From an uncultured Alphaproteobacteria bacterium (GTDB lineage: Bacteria; Pseudomonadota; Alphaproteobacteria; RF32; CAG-239), in the NCBI GenBank assembly GCA_944392155.1, contig CALXVR010000014.1:1-42567 (forward strand): DNA of 42,567 nucleotides. Direction: 5' to 3'. Within the stretch, counting starts at the first letter, position 1. Each line of letters opens with the position of its first letter. The position numbers were made by a program, and so were the translations under genes. The notes beneath the pieces were generated by a model, which ran no database searches, was not told the DNA's origin, and saw nothing but the letters and a program-made list of their open reading frames with translations. This document shows, piece by piece, positions 23,121 through 32,642 of this stretch.

Positions 23121-25169
23121 TCAGTTCCACGGACGTTTTCCCGTATAACCGCGAACCGTTTCGGTCAAGACTTTGCCGTCTTTGCCAATAAAGAAGCGCG
23201 CACCGTCTGCCTTGTGTAAATCAACATCTTGCCCGTCAACTTCCACACCGCCGAACTTAATGATTTTAACGGCATTTTTATACAAACACTCACGTTCGTC
23301 ACATTCCAAGTCAAGCCAAGATTTATCGGTCAGCTTTCCTTCAAAAATCTTTTTCAACTGACGACTATCTTCTTTTGAAAGCTTTTTGTTAGCCGTTTTC
23401 TCCAGCCAAATTTTCTTGGTAAAGCTGTTTCCGCGAGACGGCAGAATAACCAATTTTCCTTGTTCGTCTTTGAGCGCAAAAACCTCACCATACTTATCCG
23501 CCATAACATCGGGGATTCTGACGGTAAGAATACTCAAACTGCCGATAACAATTAAAATCCAGCCCCACAAACGCCACCTCAAACGCCAGATACACAGCCA
23601 CAAACCGCCAAGCACAATCAGCAACAATCCCCAGAAAGGCATTGCCACGACCCGATATCCGGCCTCAGGCATTGAGGCAACATAAGCCGTAATTTCGTTG
23701 ACTTTCTCAACGCCGAAACCAACAATTTTAAGCGCCCAAACATCCAGATTAAAAGGCATCAATAAAAGCGCAATCAGCACAAAAGGCATAATCACCAAAC
23801 CGATAATCGGTCCGGCTAAAAGATTACCTAAAGTCGTATATAATGCAATCTGGTTAAAATGATAAATAGAGAACGGCAGAGTTGCCAAACTCGCAACCAA
23901 ATCCGAAACCAAAATACCCGCGACATAAGCAAAGATAATGCGCAATATCTTAGCCGGCAAAGAAAGCCCATCATCTCTTGAACCATTCAAAAATCGATGC
24001 AATGGTGCAGCAAACCGCTCATAAAAAGCAATCAAAGCCACCACCGCCGCAAAAGACATCTGAAAACTGGCGCTGATTAAGGCTTGTGGAGATAAGATTA
24101 AGACAATAAGCCCCGCCCAAGAAATCATCCGCATAGAGATAGCCTTGCGTGAGAACAAAACCCCGAGCAGCACAGTAAAGGTCATAATAAAAGCTCTCTG
24201 GCTCGGAATCTCCGCACCTGATATGACCAAATAAACCGCACTCATAAAAATAGCAAATAGCGCGGCCACCTTTTTGGAATCATAACGCAAGGCAAGCGGC
24301 GGAATAAAAGCAAGTACCAAACGCACCAAAAAGAACATCAAACCGGCCAACATACTCATATGCAAACCTGAAATAGACAAGAAATGCGCCAAGCCGGAAT
24401 CACGATAATTTTCCGTAATCTCTTGTCGGATGCCACCGCGCTCTCCAGCCACAATCGCTGCCGTAATTCCGGCTTCATCTTCGGGCAGAACCGCCGCAAT
24501 TTTCGCCACGATTTTTGCCCTCAAGTCTGATGCTGCTTTTTCTAATTTTGCCACAAACGGCAGTTCTTTTTCACAATCAACCGGCAAAGCGCGCGATGCG
24601 GCAAAACCTGTTGCCGTAACGCCTTCATAAAAAAGCTTTCTATCCATCTGATAGCCGCCGACCATATTAGGTCTGGGCGGAGCCGAAATCGTACCGATAA
24701 GCTCCACACATTGTCCGTTCCGTGGTTGCGAACTCTTAGAAGTCAGACTGATGCGATATTTGCCCTTCAAGTGATTCCCGTCAAAATCCTGCACATCTTC
24801 CAACACAAAGCGCGGATTACCACGATAATTTGTGCCAAGTTCGGAAACCCTGCCCGTCAAATAAAGTTTGCGATCATATGGAATAATCTCATTTCGTGCA
24901 AAATAAAGCGTTTTGAGTTGAATATTAGCAAAGCCGAGAACCATAATCATTATAATCAGAAGCGTCATCAGTTTTGCCGAAGAATACCGCCAGATATAAA
25001 CCAACACCAACAGAGCTTCAATCACACCGAGCACAATCCACTTGGATGGTTCTTCCGGCAGCAAAAAGTAAATGCCGATTCCCGCACCAAACAACACCGG
25101 AATCCACATAAACCAGCGCTCTCGCTCTTCTAAAAACATTTCCTTAAGTTTATAAAGAAAAACCTGCAT
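23121..25169 (-). CDS. comEC: ComEC/Rec2-type DNA uptake channel
   Basis: The 682-residue polytopic inner-membrane protein carries an N-terminal DUF4131 region (about 30-200) and a Competence domain. The Competence domain has the family hallmark HFLSISGLHMSML near residues 260-275. ComEC conducts single-stranded DNA into the cytosol during transformation. The C-terminal 130 residues do not show the HxHxDH metallo-beta-lactamase motif that many full-length ComEC proteins carry; this shorter form is common in alphaproteobacteria as far as I recall. AAGG lies 7 nt before the ATG. A candidate promoter, -35 TTGTTG (25214-25219) and -10 TATAGA (25192-25197), spaced 16 bp, lies upstream. With dprA at 37485 it supports a DNA-uptake capacity, but no pilus genes are in the window. 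Confidence 0.9.
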   Translation of the reverse strand: MQVFLYKLKEMFLEERERWFMWIPVLFGAGIGIYFLLPEEPSKWIVLGVIEALLVLVYIWRYSSAKLMTLLIIMIMVLGFANIQLKTLYFARNEIIPYDRKLYLTGRVSELGTNYRGNPRFVLEDVQDFDGNHLKGKYRISLTSKSSQPRNGQCVELIGTISAPPRPNMVGGYQMDRKLFYEGVTATGFAASRALPVDCEKELPFVAKLEKAASDLRAKIVAKIAAVLPEDEAGITAAIVAGERGGIRQEITENYRDSGLAHFLSISGLHMSMLAGLMFFLVRLVLAFIPPLALRYDSKKVAALFAIFMSAVYLVISGAEIPSQRAFIMTFTVLLGVLFSRKAISMRMISWAGLIVLILSPQALISASFQMSFAAVVALIAFYERFAAPLHRFLNGSRDDGLSLPAKILRIIFAYVAGILVSDLVASLATLPFSIYHFNQIALYTTLGNLLAGPIIGLVIMPFVLIALLLMPFNLDVWALKIVGFGVEKVNEITAYVASMPEAGYRVVAMPFWGLLLIVLGGLWLCIWRLRWRLWGWILIVIGSLSILTVRIPDVMADKYGEVFALKDEQGKLVILPSRGNSFTKKIWLEKTANKKLSKEDSRQLKKIFEGKLTDKSWLDLECDERECLYKNAVKIIKFGGVEVDGQDVDLHKADGARFFIGKDGKVLTETVRGYTGKRPWN

Positions 25170-25191
25170 TTTGCACCTTGCCCGAATTTTT

Positions 25192-25219
25192 TCTATAATG
25201 TAATGCCAACTTGCAACAA
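25192..25219 (-). promoter_or_regulatory. Candidate promoter of comEC
   Basis: On the minus strand, TTGTTG and TATAGA are separated by 16 bp, 23 bp before the comEC start. The -35 overlaps the edge of the terminator of the gene upstream. The match is moderate. Confidence 0.4.
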
Positions 25220-25223
25220 ATGC

Positions 25224-25259
25224 AAAAAAAAGTTGCCAAACTTCAACAGTCTGACAACT
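25224..25259 (-). terminator. Rho-independent terminator upstream of comEC
   Basis: AGTTGCCA (25231-25238) pairs with TGACAACT (25252-25259) with one mismatch over a 13-nt loop. On the minus strand it is followed by about eight Us (25231-25224). It ends the transcript of the small gene 25276-25668. Confidence 0.65.
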
Positions 25260-25275
25260 TAAAAAATTTTTCTTT

Positions 25276-25668
25276 TTAGTCTTTCACAAAACGTTCCAAA
25301 CTAAAATGACCATTATCGACAAACAAGCCCCAACAATGGAAACTATCCTCTAACAAATGTTCTTTATCAATATTCATGTCTATTGATGTATGAACAAGAT
25401 TTTCACAAGTCCAAGGGACAAGCATGAGTTTTTTATCCATCTTAAGCAACAAACGCTTTGTGCCGATGTGATGAAGAACATTGTAAAAAACAACAACATT
25501 ACTTTTTCCTTGCTCCACCCAATATCCGAAAGACAAATCCTTAGGCGATATGTCTATCTGAATATTTTGTTTTTGCAACTCACTCTGCATCAGAGCAATA
25601 ACTTCTCTGTCATCGGTCGGATAACTTGGTTTCGGAAATAAAACCTGCCATAATTTTTTTAGGTTCAT
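25276..25668 (-). CDS. Protein of unknown function (130 aa)
   Basis: I do not recognise this small soluble protein. It has an N-terminal amphipathic stretch (MNLKKLWQVLFPKPSYP), then a mixed alpha/beta segment with SFGYWVEQGKSNVVVFYNVLHHIG. The C-terminal part (SFHCWGLFVDNGHFSLERF) contains His, Cys and Trp residues. It may be a small immunity-type or SMI1-like fold, but I see no decisive motif. The ATG at 25668 is preferred over the TTG at 25689. A promoter with a perfect -35 TTGACA (25764-25769) lies upstream between lpxB and this gene, with a poor -10 (TATTTA at 25741-25746). It has its own terminator, so it is monocistronic. Confidence 0.65.
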   Translation of the reverse strand: MNLKKLWQVLFPKPSYPTDDREVIALMQSELQKQNIQIDISPKDLSFGYWVEQGKSNVVVFYNVLHHIGTKRLLLKMDKKLMLVPWTCENLVHTSIDMNIDKEHLLEDSFHCWGLFVDNGHFSLERFVKD

Positions 25669-25740
25669 AATGATAAACTTTAGGCGCAAAACAAAAATGC
25701 TTCACGCAGTTAAACATATTCTTAAATAAAAACTCTTTTT

Positions 25741-25769
25741 TAAATAAAACTTTTGGCCATTTCTGTCAA
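25741..25769 (-). promoter_or_regulatory. Candidate promoter after lpxB
   Basis: On the minus strand, -35 TTGACA (25764-25769) is perfect and -10 TATTTA (25741-25746) lies 17 bp away. It begins just after the lpxB stop and could start transcription of the 130-residue protein gene. Confidence 0.4.
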
Positions 25770-25786
25770 ATTAAAAAAAATCAAAA

Positions 25787-26956
25787 CTACTTTTTAATCA
25801 AATTAAATATGGCATCAGCAGCATTTTCGCTCGGTGTTTGCTCACCCATTCCCAAAATACGACGAACTTTCTCAAAGCCTTCCATCTGCTTGTCATACCA
25901 ATCACCATGAGACAAGATATTTTTCATATAAGACAAAATATTAACCGGAATACACCGCTCCTGCAAAAGCTCGGGAATAATCTCCCGCCCCAGCAAGATA
26001 TTAGATAAATTAACAAACTGAATATGTAAAAAATGCTTAACCAACATCGCAGACATCGGCGAAACCTTGTAGGCTACAATATGCGGAATATTAGCAATAG
26101 CCAATTCCAAAGCCACCGTTCCGGAAGCCGCAATTGCCGCCTCTGAGGCCACAAAAGCATTATGCCTGTCTTCTTCCGTTTCCACCACCAAAATATCCAA
26201 GCCACAATCTTTGACCATTTCTTTGACCCGCTTAGCCACCGTTTGAACCGTGGGAATAACAAAACAGAAGTTCTCATCCATCTGGTGCATTTGTTTGGCT
26301 GTTTCCAAAAACACCGGAAGCAAACGCGCCACTTCATTATGCCTAGACCCCGGAAGTACGGCAATAATCCTTTTTTGCGGCGCAATGGCATACTTCTGTC
26401 TGAATGCCTGAGCATCACCCTTGGTAACATTGCTCTCAATCACCGGATGCCCGACAAAAGTCGTCGGCAGATGATACGGCGTAAAATATTTCGGCTCTTG
26501 CGGCAAAAGGGTCAACAAATGGTCGACATATTTATACATTGTCTTGGCACGTTTCTTTTTCCAAGCCCAAACCTGCGGTGCAACATAATGCACTTGCGGG
26601 ATGCCCGTCTTCTTTTTGCGCAAAGCCTTCTGAACTCTGGAAGCAAAACTCCAACTGTCAATCGTAACCACGACATCCGGTCGAACTCTGAGAATATCAT
26701 CAACCGTTTCTCTAATATGGCGCAAAACTTTCGGAATACTCGGAATAATCTCGGCCAACCCCATAATCGCCAAATCAGAGATATCAAACAACGGCTTAAT
26801 CCCCTCGCCGGCCATTAAATCGCCACCGAGCCCAAAAAATTCCACATTACCGTTTGTTTTTTTCTTCATGGCACGCATCAATCTGGCTCCGAGCGCATCA
26901 CCGGAGGGCTCTCCTGCCACTAAATAGATTTTGAGTTTTCTGTCAGAGATAGTCAT
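25787..26956 (-). CDS. lpxB: Lipid A disaccharide synthase
   Basis: LpxB (389 residues, GT19) joins UDP-2,3-diacylglucosamine and lipid X to give the lipid A disaccharide, which LpxK then phosphorylates. GEPSGD (15-20) is the diagnostic N-terminal loop, followed by GLGGDLM (about 42-48) and DSWSFASRV. VHYVAPQVWAWKKKRAK and VLPGSRHNEV are family blocks. The start is set to the ATG at 26956, within the lpxI stop region and preceded by GGAG, so lpxI and lpxB overlap by 14 bp. The earlier frame would start at a TTG at 26977. The gene belongs to the lpxI-lpxB unit on minus. Confidence 0.96.
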   Translation of the reverse strand: MTISDRKLKIYLVAGEPSGDALGARLMRAMKKKTNGNVEFFGLGGDLMAGEGIKPLFDISDLAIMGLAEIIPSIPKVLRHIRETVDDILRVRPDVVVTIDSWSFASRVQKALRKKKTGIPQVHYVAPQVWAWKKKRAKTMYKYVDHLLTLLPQEPKYFTPYHLPTTFVGHPVIESNVTKGDAQAFRQKYAIAPQKRIIAVLPGSRHNEVARLLPVFLETAKQMHQMDENFCFVIPTVQTVAKRVKEMVKDCGLDILVVETEEDRHNAFVASEAAIAASGTVALELAIANIPHIVAYKVSPMSAMLVKHFLHIQFVNLSNILLGREIIPELLQERCIPVNILSYMKNILSHGDWYDKQMEGFEKVRRILGMGEQTPSENAADAIFNLIKK

Positions 26957-27782
26957 TAGGTTCAACTCCGATAACAAAAAGTCCTTCTTTATCCGCCAGC
27001 TTAATCACATCGGCTTCATCCACAATCAAACCGTTTCCGGCATGAACGGCAATACCGCGCAAACCGCTTTCTTTAGCGCGCTTAATCGTTTGTGCTCCGA
27101 CTGTTGGCAAATCAATCCGCATATCTTGCTGTGGTTTTCTGAGCTTGACCAGAACCCCGCCATCGCCTTTGCGTTTATAATCTTTGCAACGTTTAAGAAG
27201 CTCATCCGTTCCTTCAATTCCTTCCACAGCCAGAACCAAACCTTGCTGCACAACCACAGCCTGCCCGACATCAAGCTTACCTAATGCCAAAGCCACTTCC
27301 ACGCCGCGGCGAATATCCTCTTGCGCTTGCTTATCCGGCTTGCATTTTGTCAGACAGCCTTTTTTAACCAGCAAATCCTGCATAACTTCGTGCACACCGC
27401 GCACAACCATACCTTCAGCTTCAATCTCTTTGACCAAAGCGCGCAAAATGCCGTCATCACCTAAAGACTTAGCTCCGATTTTAGCAAAAAAAGCCGTTGT
27501 CCGCATATCGGGAATCAACTCAAAAAAGCTCGGCCTTTTGATTGTTCCAATCATAATCACTTCTTTAACTTTTTCATCGTGAAGCTTCTTAAAACCCGTT
27601 CCTGCCTGCCCGATTCTTATCCACAAATGAGGAACATTCTCATTCACCCAAGACTTATCGGCGTTCCCCTCAATCGCAATCACAAAAAAAGGCCGATTAA
27701 TTTTCTGGCAATGTTCAACCAGCATTTTCGGGATGCTGCCACCGCCGGCAATAATACCAAGTTTTTTGAAGTCAGAAGTCAT
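26943..27782 (-). CDS. lpxI: UDP-2,3-diacylglucosamine pyrophosphatase LpxI
   Basis: This 279-residue LpxI (former DUF1009) hydrolyses UDP-2,3-diacylglucosamine to lipid X. It replaces LpxH, which is found in other proteobacteria, and is characteristic of alphaproteobacteria. GIIAGGGSIP (9-18) is the N-terminal motif, and RGVHEVMQDLL and DLPTVGAQTI are conserved C-terminal blocks. It lies between lpxA and lpxB as usual. A terminator stands only about 20 bp upstream on its strand with no obvious promoter left, so expression may depend on read-through from lpxA. It overlaps lpxB by 14 bp. Confidence 0.95.
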   Translation of the reverse strand: MTSDFKKLGIIAGGGSIPKMLVEHCQKINRPFFVIAIEGNADKSWVNENVPHLWIRIGQAGTGFKKLHDEKVKEVIMIGTIKRPSFFELIPDMRTTAFFAKIGAKSLGDDGILRALVKEIEAEGMVVRGVHEVMQDLLVKKGCLTKCKPDKQAQEDIRRGVEVALALGKLDVGQAVVVQQGLVLAVEGIEGTDELLKRCKDYKRKGDGGVLVKLRKPQQDMRIDLPTVGAQTIKRAKESGLRGIAVHAGNGLIVDEADVIKLADKEGLFVIGVEPNDYL

Positions 27783-27802
27783 ATTTTAAGCCTGATATAA
27801 AA

Positions 27803-27856
27803 TAAAAAAAACAAAAAGGGCTTCCATGCCGCAATAAATTCAGCAACAGAAGCCCT
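27803..27856 (-). terminator. Terminator or attenuator between lpxA and lpxI
   Basis: AGGGCTTC (27817-27824) pairs with GAAGCCCT (27849-27856), with an inner TGTTGC/GCGGCA extension containing G-U pairs. On the minus strand it is followed by a T-rich run. It lies after lpxA and only about 20 bp before lpxI, so it would have to be read through for lpxI and lpxB expression. Confidence 0.8.
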
Positions 27857-27866
27857 AAATAAAGGA

Positions 27867-28664
27867 TTAGTCAGAAACCATAATCTTGCGACGACCGCTC
27901 AAAGCTTCTTCAATAAAGGCAATCTGCTCCATAACCATCTCATTGTCTTTATATTTCTCTTTAGCCTTTTGCAGACGCGTTTCAAAGTTGTCCTCTTTTC
28001 CTTTGAAGATATACATATAAGCATGGCTGATGGATTTAACAACTTTCTCGTCAATACCGCTACGCTTCAAACCGATAACGTTCAAACCGCGCAATTTACC
28101 TCTGTCGCAAGTAACAATACCAAACGGAATAACATCGCGGTCAACACCCGTCATACCACCGATCATAGCCTTACGACCGATACGAACAAACTGGTGAACG
28201 GCACAGTTACCGCCCAAAATCGCACCATCACCGATACGAACATGTCCGCCGATAACCGCGTTGTTTGTCATAATTACATTATTACCGACAACACAGTCAT
28301 GAGCCACATGGGAGTTAATCATAAACATACCGTCATCACCGACTGTGGTTGTAAAGTGTTCTTTCGGCGTACCGGCATGCATCGTAACATTCTCACGAAT
28401 AATATTGCGTTTGCCGATAATCAACTTAGCTTCTTCCTTAAACTCATTACCATGGTCTTGCGGACCGGCACCCAAAACGGCTCCCGGAAATACAATCGTA
28501 CCTTCGCCGATGGTGGTGTCACCCAAAATCGTAACATGAGCAATCAGTTGTACATTTTCACCGATTTTTGCACGACTGCTCACATAGCACAAAGGACCGA
28601 TTTTTGCACTGGCAGCAATCTGAGCACCATCTTCAACAACGGCGGAAGGATGAATATTAGACAT
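27867..28664 (-). CDS. lpxA: Acyl-ACP--UDP-N-acetylglucosamine O-acyltransferase
   Basis: LpxA (265 residues, homotrimeric left-handed beta-helix) catalyses the first step of lipid A synthesis, the 3-O-acylation of UDP-GlcNAc. Hexapeptide repeats are visible from about 2 to 185, and MINSHVAHDC (115-124) holds the catalytic His122 of the family. IGGHVRIG and CAVHQFVRIG follow. The C-terminal 65 residues are helical, as expected. GAGGA lies about 9 nt before the ATG. It stands alone between a terminator and its own promoter on one side, and a terminator before lpxI on the other, which is unusual because fabZ-lpxA is usually continuous. Confidence 0.97.
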   Translation of the reverse strand: MSNIHPSAVVEDGAQIAASAKIGPLCYVSSRAKIGENVQLIAHVTILGDTTIGEGTIVFPGAVLGAGPQDHGNEFKEEAKLIIGKRNIIRENVTMHAGTPKEHFTTTVGDDGMFMINSHVAHDCVVGNNVIMTNNAVIGGHVRIGDGAILGGNCAVHQFVRIGRKAMIGGMTGVDRDVIPFGIVTCDRGKLRGLNVIGLKRSGIDEKVVKSISHAYMYIFKGKEDNFETRLQKAKEKYKDNEMVMEQIAFIEEALSGRRKIMVSD

Positions 28665-28702
28665 GGTATTATTTCCTCATCAAAAAAGTTAAACCTAAAC
28701 TG

Positions 28703-28730
28703 ATAATAAGCTATATGTTTTTAATTACAA
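28703..28730 (-). promoter_or_regulatory. Candidate promoter of lpxA
   Basis: On the minus strand, TTGTAA (28725-28730) and TATTAT (28703-28708) are separated by 16 bp, 39 bp upstream of the lpxA ATG. It follows the fabZ terminator, so lpxA can be expressed independently of bamA-lpxD-fabZ. Confidence 0.6.
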
Positions 28731-28761
28731 TGTAAAAACACAATTCCTTACAATTTCTTAC

Positions 28762-28793
28762 AAAAAAAAATCCTCCCAAAGGAGGATTTTTTT
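28762..28793 (-). terminator. Rho-independent terminator after fabZ
   Basis: TCCTCC (28771-28776) pairs with GGAGGA (28781-28786), extended by A/T pairs on both sides, with loop CAAA. The A9 run (28762-28770) is a U tract on minus, and T's follow on plus. Confidence 0.9.
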
Positions 28794-28806
28794 ACAAAGC
28801 TTTTAT

Positions 28807-29256
28807 TTATTCCATAATCATAGCCGTAAATTCTGCTTCGGAAACAACATTTCCGTCAACTCTAGCCTCGCCTTTGAAAACATAAACATTGCGGCGCGCT
28901 CTGATTTTTTCAACATGCATACGCAACTGATCACCCGGTTTAACCGGCTTACGGAACTTCACGCCATCAATAGACATGAACAACACTCCGCGTTTATGCT
29001 CGGCATAATCCTCAACAGAACAAGCCACAATCGCACCGGCTGTTTGTGCCATAGCCTCAATCTGCAAAACACCGGGCATTACCGGATTTCCGGGGAAATG
29101 TCCCTGAAAAAACTCCTCATTCATCGTAACATTTTTAATACCGACACCCTTCTCACCCGGAACTTCAACCTCCAAACGGTCGACCAACAAAAACGGATAC
29201 CGATGCGGCAACATATTCATAATTTCTTCAATGTGATAAGTCTTAACTTCAGACAT
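28807..29256 (-). CDS. fabZ: 3-hydroxyacyl-ACP dehydratase FabZ
   Basis: FabZ (149 residues) dehydrates 3-hydroxyacyl-ACP in fatty acid elongation and competes with LpxA and LpxD for that substrate. The hot-dog fold signature HFPGNPVMPGV begins at His53, with the catalytic Glu67 in QIEAMAQ. LPHRYPFLLVDR (16-27) is the N-terminal motif. It lies 28 bp after lpxD in the same operon and ends at a terminator, unlike the usual arrangement where lpxA follows directly. Confidence 0.97.
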   Translation of the reverse strand: MSEVKTYHIEEIMNMLPHRYPFLLVDRLEVEVPGEKGVGIKNVTMNEEFFQGHFPGNPVMPGVLQIEAMAQTAGAIVACSVEDYAEHKRGVLFMSIDGVKFRKPVKPGDQLRMHVEKIRARRNVYVFKGEARVDGNVVSEAEFTAMIME

Positions 29257-29284
29257 AGTCTTCCTTTCTTAAAATAAAACAAAC

Positions 29285-30316
29285 TTATTTTTTTTCGTTT
29301 CTATCACCATTTGCCAACTTTTGCAAGTAGGCTGTCTGGCGCATAAAATCCTTAATTCCGACAGCCGGATATCCCATCATCACGGCACCGGGTTCAACAT
29401 CACGCATCAAACCGGACTGAGCACCGATCTGTGCTCCCGAACCAATTTTCAGATGATCGGCAAAACCTGTTTGCCCGCCGCAAACCACATAATCACCAAA
29501 AGTACAACTTCCGGCAATTCCTGTTTGAGCCACAATAACACAACCTTTACCGAGCTTATCATTATGCGCAATCTGCACCAAATTATCAATCCGGCAGCCA
29601 TCACCTATAACCGTATCATCCAATGCGCCTCTGTCCACACAAGAGTTTGCACCGATTTCAACATCATTACCGATAATCACGCGTCCTACTTGCGGAATAC
29701 GTTTATGCTGTCCGGCCACCATCATAAAGCCGAAACCATCCGAACCGATTCTTGCGCCGTTATAAATAAAGCAATCATTACCCATAATCGTATATGCAAT
29801 GCTGGCATTAGTCCCAATACGGCAATTATTTCCGATTTGACAACCTCTGGCAATAACCACACCGGCCTCTATCATACAATTATCGCCGATTTTTACATTT
29901 TCACCAATCACGACATGGTCACCGATACTGCAATTTTGCCCAATAATTGCCGTAGGATGAATTCTGGCAGAAGAAGCAATATCAGCCCTGGGTTGATATT
30001 CGGCATAAAGACGAGAATTAAGCTTCAAAAAAGCCATCTTCGGGTTTGAACAAATCAACAATGCCACGCCTTCAGCCACAAAAGGAGCCAACTCCTCTGT
30101 TGTAACACAAGCCTCAGCCTTAATCTCGGCACCTTTCGCTTTTGCTTTTTTATCATAAAAGAAGCAAATTTCGCCCGCCTCAGCCTTTTCCATTGTATTA
30201 ATATTCACAATCTCGGCATTGGCTTTGTTTGCATCCTTAAGCTCGGCTTCGCAAATCTCTGCAACTTGCTGCAGCGTAAATGGCCCGTTATTGATAAAAA
30301 ATGTTGTATCAACCAT
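29285..30316 (-). CDS. lpxD: UDP-3-O-(3-hydroxyacyl)glucosamine N-acyltransferase
   Basis: LpxD (343 residues with the chosen start) adds the second, N-linked acyl chain to the lipid A precursor. An N-terminal uridine-binding domain (about 1-95) is followed by hexapeptide repeats (about 105-300) with the family block GFGFMM and the LVQIAHND His loop. The start at 30316 is chosen because GAGGAG lies 6 nt upstream. An earlier ATG at 30343 would add nine residues but lies only 1-2 nt after AAGG. It lies 30 bp after bamA. In E. coli skp sits between bamA and lpxD; it is absent here. Confidence 0.96.
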   Translation of the reverse strand: MVDTTFFINNGPFTLQQVAEICEAELKDANKANAEIVNINTMEKAEAGEICFFYDKKAKAKGAEIKAEACVTTEELAPFVAEGVALLICSNPKMAFLKLNSRLYAEYQPRADIASSARIHPTAIIGQNCSIGDHVVIGENVKIGDNCMIEAGVVIARGCQIGNNCRIGTNASIAYTIMGNDCFIYNGARIGSDGFGFMMVAGQHKRIPQVGRVIIGNDVEIGANSCVDRGALDDTVIGDGCRIDNLVQIAHNDKLGKGCVIVAQTGIAGSCTFGDYVVCGGQTGFADHLKIGSGAQIGAQSGLMRDVEPGAVMMGYPAVGIKDFMRQTAYLQKLANGDRNEKK

Positions 30317-30345
30317 TTTCTTCTCCTCAAAAAATCTCATCATCC

Positions 30346-32610
30346 TTAGAGACGGCTACCGAAGTTCAAACGGAAGGTCTGAGTTTCATCATAATCTTCC
30401 TTAACAATCGGGAACGCAATATCAACATCGATTTGTCCCATCGGAGACTGCCATGTGAAACCGAAACCGGCAGCGACACGCGGTGTTGATGAATATTCAA
30501 CAATCGCACGGTCAATATCATCCGGCTTACCAAGCATACCCATATCAACGAACGTACGTCCCTTAACACCGAGCTCGTCCAAACCAATCGGGAAAGACAT
30601 CTCAGCACCGGAATAAACCATCCAGTTACCACCCAAAGCATCTTTAGTATACTTATCACGAGCGCCGATACCTGCCGTATCGAAACCACGCAAAGTAGAA
30701 CCACCCAGATAATAGCGCTGAGACAATCGAACATTCTCATCGCCGTAACCTTCAATATATCCGGCATTAACAAACAACTTAAAGGTATAATAATCTGCCA
30801 AAGTATAATAGGTATAGACTTTACCGTCAAAGCGCAGATATTTTTCATCTCCGCCAAGACCTGCGATATCATTACCAAATGACAAATAATAACCTTCTTT
30901 CGGATTAATTGCGCTGTCACGCTTATCATAAACCAAAGTCTGACCGATAACCGATGCAGAAGATGTACCTTCTTCTTCCTTAATGTAAACGGAAGCGGAA
31001 CGATCAACATTGCTGATTTTATCTTCACGCAAAGTATAACGAGCATAGTGAGCTAAATTATCCGTATAATTCCAGCCGAAACGAATTCTTCCACCCGTGC
31101 TCTCACTATCATAAGAACCTTCATCTTGATAATCCTGCTCAGTTCTGAACAAATCAGCACCGGCACTCAAACGTCTACCCAAGAAATAAGGCTCCGTAAA
31201 GCTCAAATTATAATCAGATGTCTCTTGCGATACACCGACATCAATACCGAGCTGTTGTCCTTTTCCTTGGAAGTTGTTTTCGGTAACGCCGGCTCTGACC
31301 AAAGCACCGTTGATTGTAGAATAACCGACACCGACATTGAAATATCCGGTAGATTTTTCTTCCACTTTCACATCAATATCAGCCTTGTTCTCATCATCAG
31401 TCGGTACGGTATTGATATCAATCTTGCTAAAGTAGTCCAGATTCTCCACATTTCTACGAGATGCTCTGATTTTTGCAGGGTTAAAGGCATCGCCCTCATC
31501 AATTCTGAACTCTCTTCTGATAACCTCGTCATGTGTACGAGTGTTACCATGAATATTTATACGATTAACAAAGATTCTGTCGCCCTCTCTAATATCAAAG
31601 ACCACATCCAACGCACCCGTCTGCGTATTTTTGGTCAATTCAGGTACGACATCCACAAAAGCAAAACCCTTTTTACCCAACTCATCCGTAATATCATAAA
31701 CGGATTTTTCAACCAACTCGGCGTTATACCAATCGCCTTGTTTGAACAAAACTTCTTCATACAAAGGTTCAACCTGAACATCTTCAAGCTGAGACTTAAT
31801 GGTAATGCTGTTAATCTTATAGCGCTTACCTTCATCCAACACAAAAGTCAAAACAAAGGATTTCTTATCAGGGCTTAACTCTGCAACAGCCGACACGACA
31901 CGAAAATCAGCATAACCGCGTTTAACATAAAAACGGCGCAAAAGTTCCTTATCATAATTTGTTTTTTCAGGATCATAATTTTCCGCACTTGAAAAGATTC
32001 TGTACCAACGGCTTTCCTTACTCATAATCTCGTTAGACAAATCCTCATCGGAATAATGCACGTTTCCGACAAAGTTCACCTTAGTAATTGCAGCTGCCGG
32101 ACCTTCATCAATTTCATAAATCAAATCCACTCTGTTTTGATCACGCTTAATGATTTTAGGCTCAACCACCACGGCATAACGTCCGGCACGTTTATAAACT
32201 TCCAAAATCCGTTGTACGTCGGCTTGTACTTTTGCACGATTATAAATTGAACCGGAGGCAAGCTGAACTTCCGTTTCCAAAATACTGTCATCAACCTTGT
32301 CATTACCGTCAAACACACGCTTGTTCACAATCGGATTTTCACTCACCTGAATCATCAAGGTACCGTCTTGCGCCATATTAAAGACCACATCATTAAACAG
32401 ACCCGTGGCATAAAGTTGTTTTAAGGAAGCGTCTAATTGCTCTTGGCTGACATTTTCGCCTTTTTTAATATCCAAATATGAAGCCACTGTTTCCGGCTCC
32501 ACACGCTCCAATCCCTTCACCGCAATTTGGCTGACATAAACATCTGCGGCCTCAACTTCTTGGCTTAAAAGCAACGCAAACAGACAAGTCCCAAAATATA
32601 ATTTTTTCAT
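30346..32610 (-). CDS. bamA: Outer-membrane protein assembly factor BamA
   Basis: BamA (754 residues) inserts beta-barrel proteins into the outer membrane. A signal peptide (1-21, ending VEA) precedes five POTRA domains (about 24-420) and a 16-strand Omp85 barrel. The [13 protein letters not shown] motif lies in the L6 region (family VRGF). The C-terminus ends NFGSRL, a Leu instead of the usual aromatic last residue. It lies between rseP and lpxD as in most proteobacteria. No transcription signal is seen between rseP and bamA (32-bp gap). Confidence 0.97.
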   Translation of the reverse strand: MKKLYFGTCLFALLLSQEVEAADVYVSQIAVKGLERVEPETVASYLDIKKGENVSQEQLDASLKQLYATGLFNDVVFNMAQDGTLMIQVSENPIVNKRVFDGNDKVDDSILETEVQLASGSIYNRAKVQADVQRILEVYKRAGRYAVVVEPKIIKRDQNRVDLIYEIDEGPAAAITKVNFVGNVHYSDEDLSNEIMSKESRWYRIFSSAENYDPEKTNYDKELLRRFYVKRGYADFRVVSAVAELSPDKKSFVLTFVLDEGKRYKINSITIKSQLEDVQVEPLYEEVLFKQGDWYNAELVEKSVYDITDELGKKGFAFVDVVPELTKNTQTGALDVVFDIREGDRIFVNRINIHGNTRTHDEVIRREFRIDEGDAFNPAKIRASRRNVENLDYFSKIDINTVPTDDENKADIDVKVEEKSTGYFNVGVGYSTINGALVRAGVTENNFQGKGQQLGIDVGVSQETSDYNLSFTEPYFLGRRLSAGADLFRTEQDYQDEGSYDSESTGGRIRFGWNYTDNLAHYARYTLREDKISNVDRSASVYIKEEEGTSSASVIGQTLVYDKRDSAINPKEGYYLSFGNDIAGLGGDEKYLRFDGKVYTYYTLADYYTFKLFVNAGYIEGYGDENVRLSQRYYLGGSTLRGFDTAGIGARDKYTKDALGGNWMVYSGAEMSFPIGLDELGVKGRTFVDMGMLGKPDDIDRAIVEYSSTPRVAAGFGFTWQSPMGQIDVDIAFPIVKEDYDETQTFRLNFGSRL

Positions 32611-32642
32611 TCCTCAATAATCCTCATTACTAAAGGTCTGTC

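Noticed and set aside
25690..25786. TTAAATAAAA repeats between lpxB and the 130-residue gene
   Set aside because: Short, low-complexity AT-rich matches expected in this base composition.
27969..28703. 244-codon plus-strand frame opposite lpxA
   Set aside because: Shadow of the lpxA hexapeptide repeats; composition rich in Asn, Thr and His as expected for an antisense frame.
31126..31878. 250-codon plus-strand frame opposite bamA
   Set aside because: Antisense shadow of a certain gene, without ribosome-binding site or recognisable domain.
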